NCBI GenBank assembly: GCA_946478915.1
Contig: CAMLER010000176.1
Coordinates: forward strand, 1 to 8,953
Length of the DNA stretch: 8,953 nt
Reading direction: 5' to 3'
Source: an uncultured Chryseolinea sp.
GTDB taxonomy: Bacteria > Bacteroidota > Bacteroidia > Cytophagales > Cyclobacteriaceae
Part shown: positions 1 to 5,527 of the stretch, piece by piece
Position numbering within the stretch: the stretch's first letter is position 1
Layout of the letters: each line of letters begins with the position of its first letter
The notes under the pieces: model-generated
The model's database searches: none
Told to the model about the DNA's origin: nothing
The model's input: the letters and a program-made list of their open reading frames with translations, nothing else
Position numbers and translations under genes: made by a program

Positions 1-83
1 TCTTTTTCCGGGATACAAAAAGAAACTAACTTTAATCCTACTTTGCCATGTTTCTGATTTTGAAGGAAGTGATAGGGAATTAG

Positions 84-135
84 GGAATAAGGCGCGCACT
101 TTGCGACACTATCCTTATTCCTTATTCCTTATTCC
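84..135. repeat. Heptamer repeat with inverted copy, possible hairpin
   Basis: Three perfect tandem copies of TTATTCC lie at 115-135. The reverse complement GGAATAAGG stands at 84-92 and pairs perfectly with CCTTATTCC at 113-121 across a 20-base loop. The same unit recurs at 2042-2116 and 4418-4431 in this window, so it is a dispersed intergenic element. It sits about 30 bases before the DUF5655 start. The rest of 1-167 shows nothing else that I can support. A hairpin or protein-binding role is only an inference. Confidence 0.7.
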
Positions 136-167
136 TTTTTTCTAACTTGAGAAAGTAGAATTAAGCT

Positions 168-581
168 ATGTGGACGTGTCCCCAATGTCAGCAGAAGTTT
201 GTTAACACTAACCAGGTACATTCTTGTAAGGATACTGTTCTGGAGGATTTTTTTTATAAGAAATCAACGGAGACTGTTTCTCTGTTCTGGGCCTTTGTCG
301 ACGCGTACCGGCAAATAGGTAGAGTAAGTATACACCCCACAAAAACGATGATCGCTATTGCAGCCAAAACACGTATTGCATACGTGATCAAATTGGGGAA
401 AAATTTTGTTGATGTCGTGTTGCCTTTCGAAAGACCATACACAGATAATTTATGTTTCAGAAAAATTGCTCAGGTTCCTGGTCAGCAGCAATACAATCAT
501 CATATTAGGCTAATGCAACCTGAGGATATCAACGCAGAGGTCAAGAAGTACATGAAATTGGCATATGATGGCGGCAAATGA
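168..581 (+). CDS. DUF5655 domain protein with N-terminal zinc ribbon
   Basis: A 137-residue cytoplasmic protein of unknown function. The N-terminus carries a short metal-binding motif: Cys4-x2-Cys7 followed by His18-x-Cys20, within a Trp-Thr-Cys-Pro opening typical of the DUF5655 (PF18899) family. The rest, about residues 25-135, is the DUF5655 core, with an aromatic stretch FWAFVDAYRQIG and a C-terminal segment NHHIRLMQPEDINAEV. Family members are usually small stand-alone proteins like this one, so the gene looks complete. There is no signal peptide or membrane segment. The ATG at 168 is the natural start because the zinc motif begins at residue 4. It lies 178 bp upstream of the Gfo/Idh/MocA gene on the same strand, with no evident functional link. 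The family assignment is from recognition; the biochemical role is not known to me. Confidence 0.85.
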   Translation: MWTCPQCQQKFVNTNQVHSCKDTVLEDFFYKKSTETVSLFWAFVDAYRQIGRVSIHPTKTMIAIAAKTRIAYVIKLGKNFVDVVLPFERPYTDNLCFRKIAQVPGQQQYNHHIRLMQPEDINAEVKKYMKLAYDGGK

Positions 582-629
582 TTGCGCTGTGTGCGTTGTG
601 CTACGATCTATAATATTTTTTCCGTTAGC

Positions 630-643
630 AATGCTGTAGCATT
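630..643. repeat. Short perfect inverted repeat in 178-bp spacer
   Basis: AATGCT and AGCATT form a perfect 6-bp inverted repeat with a 2-base centre. A wider pair, GCTACG at 600-605 and CGTAGC at 656-661, encloses it, so the two could form a nested stem. The T-run at 615-621 lies inside the outer loop rather than after a stem, so this is not a standard terminator. It could be an operator for the downstream oxidoreductase gene or a chance palindrome. I see no other signal in 582-759 and no clear promoter. Confidence 0.3.
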
Positions 644-759
644 TCGAAAACGTTGCGTAGCTTGTACAGACCAATGGAAATCGGGTCCAAGAAGTGCATA
701 TATCCGGTCCGTTGTTTAATAACCAGAATGTCACAGCAAACCAATAAGTAACTAAATCT

Positions 760-2040
760 ATGACTAAAATTGAACGGAGAACTTTCCTGAAACAGGCGGC
801 GGCCTTTTCCGCGTTTACTATTTTAGATCCGAAAATCGTCTTTGGGTCTCAGGCTAATTCAGCGATACGGGTAGGTATCATCGGTTGTGGATCCCGCGGA
901 ACTGCTGTCCTGGAATCAATGTCGCAGCATACAAATACATCTATTGTCGCTATGGCTGACCTTTTCGAAGATCAGCTTAATACGGCAGCGGCTACTTTCA
1001 ACAAGTTAAATGCCGCAAAAAAAATTCCTGCGATTAACAAAGCAAATATCTACAGAGGCTCAAAGGCCTACCAGCGGTTGATAGAGAATAAGGATGTCGA
1101 TGCTGTTCTGATCTCATCACCTGCTTATACGCATGCCGAGTTTTTAGAAACAGCGGTGGCTGCAGGAAAGCATGTGTACTGCGAAAAGCCGGTCGCGACT
1201 GGTGTTGCAGGTTGTGAACGCATTGTGAAGGCAGGGGAGAAGGTGAAGGGAAAACAATCTGTCGTGGTGGGATTTCAAATCCGCCATGCCACACCTTATG
1301 TTCAGATGGTGAAACGTATCCATGAAGGCGCTATTGGAGATGTTGTCAACGCGCAGCTTTATTATTTGTCGTCTGAAACAAAGTTGCGAGATATTAAAAA
1401 TGTTTCCGATGACGAGTTTCGTATTCGCAATCACTACTTCTTCCGCGCATTATGTGGGGACATTATTCTGGACCAGGCAATACATATGATTGACGTTTGC
1501 AACTGGGCGCTTCAGGGTCATCCATTACAAGCAATAGGTAGTGGCAGCAATGAGAAAGGCCGAAACATAGGTGATGCGTTGAATAATTATCAGGTTATAT
1601 ACCAGTATCCACGCAACGTTGCAGTAACTGTGCATGCAACAAAAGTGGGTCCGCAGTTTGGTGATGTATGCTGCCGGTTCCTTGGTACAAAAGGTATCGC
1701 GGAGGCTCACTATAGCGGCGGAGTTTTTATTCAAGGTGATAACAAATGGGATTCGGGAATTGCCAAAGGCGATAGCGAACTAACCCCAGAGCAGCAGGCT
1801 GCCGGCGTGTTCGACTCTTCGCTGCACGATGCGGACGCCAACAAAGAGAAAGCTTTTATCGATAGCATCGTTTCGGGCAAGCATTTGAATGAAACAAGGT
1901 CGGGTGCGGATTCAACCCTTGCTGCTATTCTGGGTCGCGAGTCTGCATTACAGAAAAAAGAAATGAATTGGGATGAATTGGTAGCGTCGAATCAAAGGCT
2001 GGATCCGAAATTGAACCTTGCACAGTTTGATGGGAAGTAG
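760..2040 (+). CDS. Gfo/Idh/MocA family oxidoreductase, Tat-exported
   Basis: A 426-residue NAD(P)-dependent oxidoreductase, probably acting on sugars, sugar alcohols or related glycosides in the periplasm. The N-terminus has a twin-arginine export motif, ERRTFLKQ at residues 5-12, followed by a weakly hydrophobic stretch. This supports the ATG at 760 and Tat export of a folded, cofactor-loaded enzyme. The Rossmann domain follows with the glycine-rich loop IGCGSRG at 41-47, a mid-domain SSPAYTHAEF at 119-128, and the family's EKP motif at 142-144, whose lysine is normally catalytic. The C-terminal substrate domain contains GDIILDQAIHMIDVCNW at 233-249, with His242 and Asp245 at the positions usual for the active site. 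The length is normal for the Tat-exported branch. The gene is complete and is followed at once by heptamer repeats. The substrate cannot be read from the sequence; a role in 3-keto sugar metabolism is inference from the nearby DUF1080 gene. Confidence 0.93.
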   Translation: MTKIERRTFLKQAAAFSAFTILDPKIVFGSQANSAIRVGIIGCGSRGTAVLESMSQHTNTSIVAMADLFEDQLNTAAATFNKLNAAKKIPAINKANIYRGSKAYQRLIENKDVDAVLISSPAYTHAEFLETAVAAGKHVYCEKPVATGVAGCERIVKAGEKVKGKQSVVVGFQIRHATPYVQMVKRIHEGAIGDVVNAQLYYLSSETKLRDIKNVSDDEFRIRNHYFFRALCGDIILDQAIHMIDVCNWALQGHPLQAIGSGSNEKGRNIGDALNNYQVIYQYPRNVAVTVHATKVGPQFGDVCCRFLGTKGIAEAHYSGGVFIQGDNKWDSGIAKGDSELTPEQQAAGVFDSSLHDADANKEKAFIDSIVSGKHLNETRSGADSTLAAILGRESALQKKEMNWDELVASNQRLDPKLNLAQFDGK

Positions 2041-2041
2041 T

Positions 2042-2116
2042 GGAGTAGGGAACTGTGGGAATAAGGAATAGGGAGTAGGGAATAAGGAATAAGGAATAGG
2101 AATAAGGAATAGGATA
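2042..2116. repeat. Degenerate tandem heptamers of GGAATAA type
   Basis: Beginning one base after the oxidoreductase stop codon, the spacer is a run of 5- to 7-base units of the form GGAATAA, GGAATAG or GGAGTAG: perfect GGAATAA at 2058-2064, 2079-2085, 2086-2092 and 2099-2105, with variants between them. The unit is the reverse complement of the TTATTCC copies at 115-135 and 4418-4431. All copies here face one way, so no internal hairpin is formed. It contains no credible gene. Confidence 0.75.
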
Positions 2117-2176
2117 CAGGCAGTATGAGGTAGGGTTATATCTATGAAATGCGAACTTTTAAACGGCACACTCTAC

Positions 2177-2218
2177 TATTAACTAATAACGGATAACAGA
2201 TAACGGATAACGATTAAC
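2177..2218. repeat. Six tandem heptamers ending in TAAC
   Basis: Exactly six consecutive 7-base units fill these 42 bases: TATTAAC, TAATAAC, GGATAAC, AGATAAC, GGATAAC and GATTAAC. All end in AAC, five of them in TAAC or ATAAC form. The array ends two bases before the TTG start of the dehydrogenase, so it occupies the place of the ribosome-binding region and leader. It shares the 7-base period with the adjacent GGAATAA array but has a different unit. Effects on expression of the downstream gene are possible but not shown. Confidence 0.7.
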
Positions 2219-2220
2219 TA

Positions 2221-2553
2221 TTGAGGTTCAAGAATAAAGTTGCTTTGGTCACCGGTGCAGGCCGCGATATCGGTCGGGCTATTGCATTAAAATTGGCCGG
2301 CGAAGGTGCATTTGTCATCATCAACTACTCTCAATCGGAAACTGCTGCTGAGGCTACGTTATCTTCGATTATTTCTGCAGGTGGCAAAGGCTCTTTATTT
2401 AAAGCTGATCTTACCAGGGCGAATGAAGTCAAAAAGTTAAAGGAGTTCGCAACCAGCATCGCCAGCAAATTAGACGTGCTAGTAAACAATGCAGGTGGTA
2501 TCATAGCGCGAAAAAAATTGGTCGATCAGGATGAAAACTTTTACACCTGGTGA
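2221..2553 (+). CDS. SDR N-terminal half (NAD(P)-binding Rossmann part)
   Basis: This frame encodes 110 residues. It starts with a TTG codon directly after the TAAC heptamer array; an in-frame TAA at 2215-2217 rules out a longer start, and [14 protein letters not shown] is the expected SDR opening. The cofactor loop reads TGAGRDIG at 11-18, with Asp where the middle Gly of TGxxxGxG usually stands, a substitution seen in some SDRs. KADL (61-64) and the structural NNAG at 89-92 follow. It lacks all catalytic residues, so on its own it could bind a nucleotide at best. Confidence 0.6.
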   Translation: MRFKNKVALVTGAGRDIGRAIALKLAGEGAFVIINYSQSETAAEATLSSIISAGGKGSLFKADLTRANEVKKLKEFATSIASKLDVLVNNAGGIIARKKLVDQDENFYTW

Positions 2554-2969
2554 TGGACCTGAACTTTCGATCCTTGTTCCTGGTCACACACGCCCTGAGT
2601 GAAATGATGAACGAGGGAAGTGCAATCGTCAATGTGTCTTCGCTTGCCGCACGCGACGGAGGTGGATTTGGTGCCTCGCTTTATGCTGCCTCGAAAGGCG
2701 CTATTACAACCTATACCCGAGCGCTCGCGAAGGAACTTGGACCTTCCGGTATTCGTGTAAATGGTGTTTGTCCGGGCTTAATTGCCACCACCTTTCATGA
2801 TAAATTTACGCCCATTGATGTAAGGGAAAAAGTAGTTGCTGCAACTCCCCTCCGAAGAGAAGGCACGGCTGAAGATGTTGCTAACCTTGTTGCATTTCTG
2901 GCATCTGATGAAGCATCATTCATCACGGGTGCAAATTATGATATTAATGGGGGCGTTGGATTCAGCTGA
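2550..2969 (+). CDS. SDR C-terminal half (catalytic part)
   Basis: This frame encodes 139 residues from a GTG that overlaps the preceding TGA in the tetranucleotide GTGA. It carries the SDR catalytic elements in its own numbering: Asn5 in MDLN, Ser31 in IVNVSS, and Tyr45/Lys49 in YAASK. Next come VNGVCPG near 70-76 and the family's C-terminal [17 protein letters not shown]. It has no Rossmann glycine loop, so it is not a complete enzyme. Independent initiation at GTG is possible by translational coupling, but a broken single gene is the simpler reading. Confidence 0.6.
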   Translation: MMDLNFRSLFLVTHALSEMMNEGSAIVNVSSLAARDGGGFGASLYAASKGAITTYTRALAKELGPSGIRVNGVCPGLIATTFHDKFTPIDVREKVVAATPLRREGTAEDVANLVAFLASDEASFITGANYDINGGVGFS

Positions 2970-3002
2970 GGCAGGAACAAACACATAAAGGGTTAAAAAA
3001 GT

Positions 3003-3036
3003 AACGCAAAGAAACTGCATGTCGTTTCTTTGCGTT
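3003..3036. terminator. Bidirectional hairpin terminator between convergent genes
   Basis: AACGCAAAGAAAC at 3003-3015 and GTTTCTTTGCGTT at 3024-3036 form a perfect 13-bp stem with an 8-base loop. It lies 33 bases after the dehydrogenase stop and 74 bases beyond the stop of the convergent minus-strand gene. On the minus strand the stem is followed by TTACTTTTTT-like sequence (complement of 2995-3002), a good intrinsic terminator tail. On the plus strand it is followed only by TTTGAGTT, so termination in that direction would be weaker. No gene is seen in 2970-3110. Confidence 0.7.
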
Positions 3037-3110
3037 TGAGTTCACGGCATTTAGTCGAACGTTACCCTGAATATTTTCCCAAAATCGGGAGTATCATTTT
3101 TATTTAAGAT

Positions 3111-3608
3111 CTAAACTAGCTCCACATATTGCGATACCTTCCATTCGCCATCAAGGAATAACGCTTTATGAAATTTAAGACGATACTCCTTATTGTTTGA
3201 AGTGAAGGTAATCGTTGCGGTAGAATTGGAGGTTTGCTCTCCCAATTCTATGCCCACAAGCTTGATCGTTTTCCAATCAATACCTGTCGTTTTACCTTTT
3301 GTGATAATAGCATTGAATGAATGGTTGAGTGCCGGTATGACCTGGCGATGATATTGTAGTTCAAAATCTCTTTTCGCCTCGTCAAGGTTATTGCCATAGT
3401 AAACAGCATTCTTTTCCATCATATCATAAAAAGAAATTAGCGATGGATAAAGTGTGGTGTACTCCTCGAGGGAGTTGTGTTGAAGGGCATGCACAATGTT
3501 TAGTGCCATACGTTCTGCGGCAGCATCGCCAGCTTCACTGGTTTTAATGGTCTTGAAGGAAGACAATGTCATAGTAAGAATTGATAAAAGGATGATTGAT
3601 TGTTTCAT
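3111..3608 (-). CDS. Secreted protein of unknown function
   Basis: I do not recognise this 165-residue protein. It begins with a Sec-type signal peptide: MKQ, then a hydrophobic core IILLSILTMTLSS at about 4-17, with no lipobox cysteine. The predicted mature part is therefore exported, probably to the periplasm. The body has an N-terminal helix-rich region at about 28-95 with many acidic and aromatic residues. A beta-rich C-terminal part follows at about 98-163, ending FLDGEWKVSQYVELV. This helix-then-strand layout, ending in a Trp-containing strand after a DG turn, resembles small NTF2/SnoaL-like proteins, but that is only an impression. It starts 14 bp after the cytochrome c gene stop on the same strand, so the two are probably co-transcribed and read towards the hairpin at 3003-3036. 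It could be an accessory protein to the cytochrome; no direct evidence shows this. Confidence 0.75.
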   Translation of the reverse strand: MKQSIILLSILTMTLSSFKTIKTSEAGDAAAERMALNIVHALQHNSLEEYTTLYPSLISFYDMMEKNAVYYGNNLDEAKRDFELQYHRQVIPALNHSFNAIITKGKTTGIDWKTIKLVGIELGEQTSNSTATITFTSNNKEYRLKFHKALFLDGEWKVSQYVELV

Positions 3609-3622
3609 ATAAGTAAAAGGAA

Positions 3623-4213
3623 TTATTTGGTTTGGGATATTAGTTTGTCAGGGGCAATTGGCGCAGGCACAAGGTTATCAATCGGACGTATTGATTTCAG
3701 GTACGCGAAGATCGATTTCAGGTCTTCATCAGTCATGTGACGGAACATCTCCCATGGCATCGGTGGAAGCAACGGGCGACCGCCTTCAAGACCTTTGTAT
3801 TTTCCTTTGCGTATCGCTGTTTCAAATTGTTTGTACGTCCAATTTCCAATACCCGTCTCGTGCGGGGTTAGATTTGCAGCGTACGAAACTCCCCACGGTC
3901 CTACTGCAGCGGTGAACTTGTCGCTGAATAGAACCCAGTCTTTCGTATGGACAATAGGAGCAAGCTTGTCATCTTTTGGATGACCCGACAATATTAACTC
4001 CGGATCGATCACCGGTCCCTCGGGTGTTAATATCTTTGGCGAATGGCAATCGTGGCAACCGCTTACCGTTGTGAGATATTTGCCGCGTGCAATGAGTTCT
4101 TCGTTCGACAACTCTTTTTCTTTGAGTATAGCGGTTTTCTTTTCATCTGGGTGTGAACAGTTGAAGAGTGTTAAGCAGCTCATGAGTAAAGCGCTAATAA
4201 CTTTAAGTTTCAT
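3623..4213 (-). CDS. Mono-haem cytochrome c lipoprotein
   Basis: A 196-residue exported c-type cytochrome that likely carries electrons in the periplasm. The N-terminus, MKLKVISALLMSCLTLFNCS, is a signal peptide whose LFNC at 16-19 is a loose lipobox, so Cys19 is probably lipidated and anchors the protein. The haem-attachment motif CHDCH is at 53-57, preceded by ARGKYLTTVSG, a normal context for class I cytochromes. YAANLTPHETGIGNWT at 111-126 and PLLPPMPWEMFRHMTDEDL at 147-165 are hallmarks of the cytochromes that serve sugar and alcohol dehydrogenases. Met152 or Met160 is the probable distal haem ligand. Only one CxxCH is present, so it is mono-haem. It is the first gene of a probable two-gene unit with the protein 14 bp downstream, and it diverges from the AraC-type regulator. 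The redox partner is unknown; an exported sugar oxidoreductase is a reasonable guess. Confidence 0.9.
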   Translation of the reverse strand: MKLKVISALLMSCLTLFNCSHPDEKKTAILKEKELSNEELIARGKYLTTVSGCHDCHSPKILTPEGPVIDPELILSGHPKDDKLAPIVHTKDWVLFSDKFTAAVGPWGVSYAANLTPHETGIGNWTYKQFETAIRKGKYKGLEGGRPLLPPMPWEMFRHMTDEDLKSIFAYLKSIRPIDNLVPAPIAPDKLISQTK

Positions 4214-4264
4214 TTTGGTTTGTTGTTTTTTCGGAGTTTAACGGGCGTGGACGAGACAAGACCT

Positions 4265-4306
4265 ACGCGAAAAAAAGGATTTAGTACGTGGAATCAACTT
4301 TCGCGT
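4265..4306. promoter_or_regulatory. Inverted repeat in divergent intergenic region
   Basis: ACGCGAAA at 4265-4272 and TTTCGCGT at 4299-4306 are perfect 8-bp inverted copies separated by 26 bases. They lie 52-93 bases before the cytochrome start, in the 298-bp spacer shared with the divergent AraC-type gene. A weaker pair, CACTCC at 4311-4316 and GGAGTG at 4354-4359, follows. Spaced inverted half-sites in a divergent promoter region suit a regulator site, but the match is short and could be chance. Confidence 0.3.
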
Positions 4307-4417
4307 GATGCACTCCCCACAACGGTAGCTTGGCGCGCTTAACTCGCAATAATGGAGTGAAAAGCATGTAGGTTTAGGAAATAGGGACATCCGACACACC
4401 CTATATTTTATACCTCT

Positions 4418-4431
4418 TTATTCCTTATTCC
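4418..4431. repeat. Two TTATTCC heptamers
   Basis: Two perfect tandem copies of TTATTCC stand here, the same unit and orientation as at 115-135 and the reverse complement of the array at 2042-2116. The site is about 80 bases before the start of the AraC-type gene. With the inverted repeat at 4265-4306 and the promoter-like octamer at 4499-4506, it is all that I can point to in the 4214-4511 spacer. Confidence 0.6.
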
Positions 4432-4498
4432 CCTCCCCACGCAAATCTTTTTCACCAACAAACGCAACCTCTTCCCCCATTCTACGTGAAAGGGCACA

Positions 4499-4506
4499 TA
4501 CTTTTG
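4499..4506 (+). promoter_or_regulatory. Candidate -7 element TACTTTTG of AraC-type gene
   Basis: TACTTTTG matches the Bacteroidota -7 consensus TAnnTTTG exactly. I find no matching TTG at the usual distance upstream. It ends only five bases before the ATG at 4512, so transcription from it would give a leaderless or nearly leaderless message for that start. Alternatively it would give a leader of about 100 bases if translation begins at the ATG at 4611. A chance match is quite possible. Confidence 0.3.
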
Positions 4507-4511
4507 CCGCT

Positions 4512-5516
4512 ATGACTCTATTGAGCAATTGCAAAACGCTTGATAACCCTAATATTCCAGTTCTTTCCCCGGCAACAGCATATTCTACACCGTTGGGAAA
4601 GTTCCTGCCCATGGAAGAGGCTCAATCCTCGCTAGTTGAAAAATCCTTCATTGCAAACAAAGTAGGAGACATGTACCTGCCGAATTTTTCCCTTCGCTAT
4701 ATCGAAGGAAAATTCCAGGACGACATGGTTCTTCTAAACCAGAATGCATACGGAACGGAACTGCTTGGAAGTTGCCTTTTTATGAAAGGTAGTGTAAGGT
4801 CCGTCTTAAATGGACAACTGCACGGACCTGAGTCCGACAACTGGTCTCAGAACTTCAAGTTTGATCCACATAATGAGTTTATTCATTATTGTCGTGGTGG
4901 TACAGAGATTGACTTCGTCCACGTTTCTTATACAGCAGAATATTTAAATCATTTTCTTCCGGATGATCAGCGATGGTCGGAAGATCTTAAAAATAGGATA
5001 AGCAAAAAGGAACGAATTATTGGCGATCGGTTTCCGGCCATCACACTGTTACAACAACAGGCCTTAAGAAATATTTTTGATTGTCCACTTGAAGGAAAGC
5101 TCGGTTACATGATGATTGAAACGAGCCTCATCCAGATTCTTTTGATTCAATTGCATACTCTATTTCATAGGTGCGATGATTATAGTTCAACCGTTGCTAA
5201 CCGCCGCGATATTGAACTCGTAAAGCAACTTAGAGAATACCTTTCAAAGACATTTCTCGAGGATCATTGTCTTACCGATCTGGCCATGCATTTTGGTGTC
5301 AATACAAATAAGTTAATGACTCTGTTTAAGAAAACTTTTGGTAAGAGTATTTTCGAGTTTATTAGCGAACTGCGAATGGAACACGCGATGACTCTGCTCC
5401 GCGAAAATGGGTTTTTGGTGACGGAAGTTGCCCGAGAATTGGGTTATAAAAATCCAAATCACTTCTCGAGCGCTTTTAAGCGAAAGTTTGGAATCAATCC
5501 ATCGGACGTAAAATAG
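4512..5516 (+). CDS. AraC-family transcriptional regulator
   Basis: A 334-residue cytoplasmic DNA-binding protein. The C-terminal 100 residues (about 233-334) form an AraC/XylS double helix-turn-helix. The first helix pair includes CLTDLAMHFGVNTNKLMTLF at 253-272. The second includes VTEVARELGYKNPNHFSSAF at 303-322, and the domain ends FKRKFGINPSD, the standard AraC signature. The N-terminal 230 residues are divergent and would hold the effector-binding or dimerisation part; I recognise no known ligand domain there. The start is uncertain: ATG at 4512 gives 334 residues, and ATG at 4611 (Met34) gives 301. The first 33 residues are low in family likeness, and a promoter-like octamer lies just before 4512. 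The gene diverges from the cytochrome c gene and converges on the metallohydrolase with an 11-bp gap. It may control the divergent cytochrome unit, which is inference from position. Confidence 0.9.
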   Translation: MTLLSNCKTLDNPNIPVLSPATAYSTPLGKFLPMEEAQSSLVEKSFIANKVGDMYLPNFSLRYIEGKFQDDMVLLNQNAYGTELLGSCLFMKGSVRSVLNGQLHGPESDNWSQNFKFDPHNEFIHYCRGGTEIDFVHVSYTAEYLNHFLPDDQRWSEDLKNRISKKERIIGDRFPAITLLQQQALRNIFDCPLEGKLGYMMIETSLIQILLIQLHTLFHRCDDYSSTVANRRDIELVKQLREYLSKTFLEDHCLTDLAMHFGVNTNKLMTLFKKTFGKSIFEFISELRMEHAMTLLRENGFLVTEVARELGYKNPNHFSSAFKRKFGINPSDVK

Positions 5517-5527
5517 AATACCAGGGA

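Larger units (their letters stand above)
2221..2969 (+). pseudogene. Short-chain dehydrogenase/reductase, split by a frameshift
   Basis: Together the two frames encode one classical SDR of 249 residues, the normal family length. The first frame supplies the cofactor-binding half and stops at TGA 2551-2553. The second, shifted by -1, supplies the catalytic half. Reading GTG at 2550 straight after the Trp codon gives YTW-VMDLNF, which matches the usual SDR sequence at this point, so one base (probably a G in a TGGG run) appears to be missing. In joined numbering the catalytic set is Asn115, Ser141, Tyr155 and Lys159. The window in which a shift would stay open is 2535-2550, and I see no canonical slippery heptamer there. 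Possible explanations are a sequencing error, a real disabling mutation, or translation of two coupled halves through the GTGA overlap. SDRs of this type oxidise or reduce sugars, alcohols or acyl groups; the substrate is unknown. Confidence 0.75.

Noticed and set aside
1..29. Possible tail of a plus-strand gene ending FFRDTKRN with TAA at 27-29
   Set aside because: Only eight codons are visible and two other frames are also open, so there is no basis for calling a gene.
84..135. CRISPR array or insertion-sequence end suggested by the repeats
   Set aside because: The units are 7 bases long without spacers, and there is no transposase, target duplication or cas gene nearby.
510..734. 74-codon minus-strand open frame across the end of the DUF5655 gene and the spacer
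   Set aside because: It overlaps the real DUF5655 gene, has a cysteine-rich composition typical of a shadow frame and matches no family I know.
1948..2169. 73-codon minus-strand open frame through the GGAATAA repeats
   Set aside because: Its repetitive IPYSLFPTPYSLFP-like product is only a translation of the heptamer repeat, and it overlaps the oxidoreductase gene.
2535..2550. Programmed -1 ribosomal frameshift in the dehydrogenase
   Set aside because: No X XXY YYZ heptamer in the correct frame and no obvious downstream stem support it; mutation, sequencing error or coupled re-initiation are simpler.
4418..4612. 64-codon minus-strand open frame upstream of and into the AraC-type gene
   Set aside because: It runs through the TTATTCC repeat and overlaps the start of the AraC-type gene, and it has no recognisable protein features.
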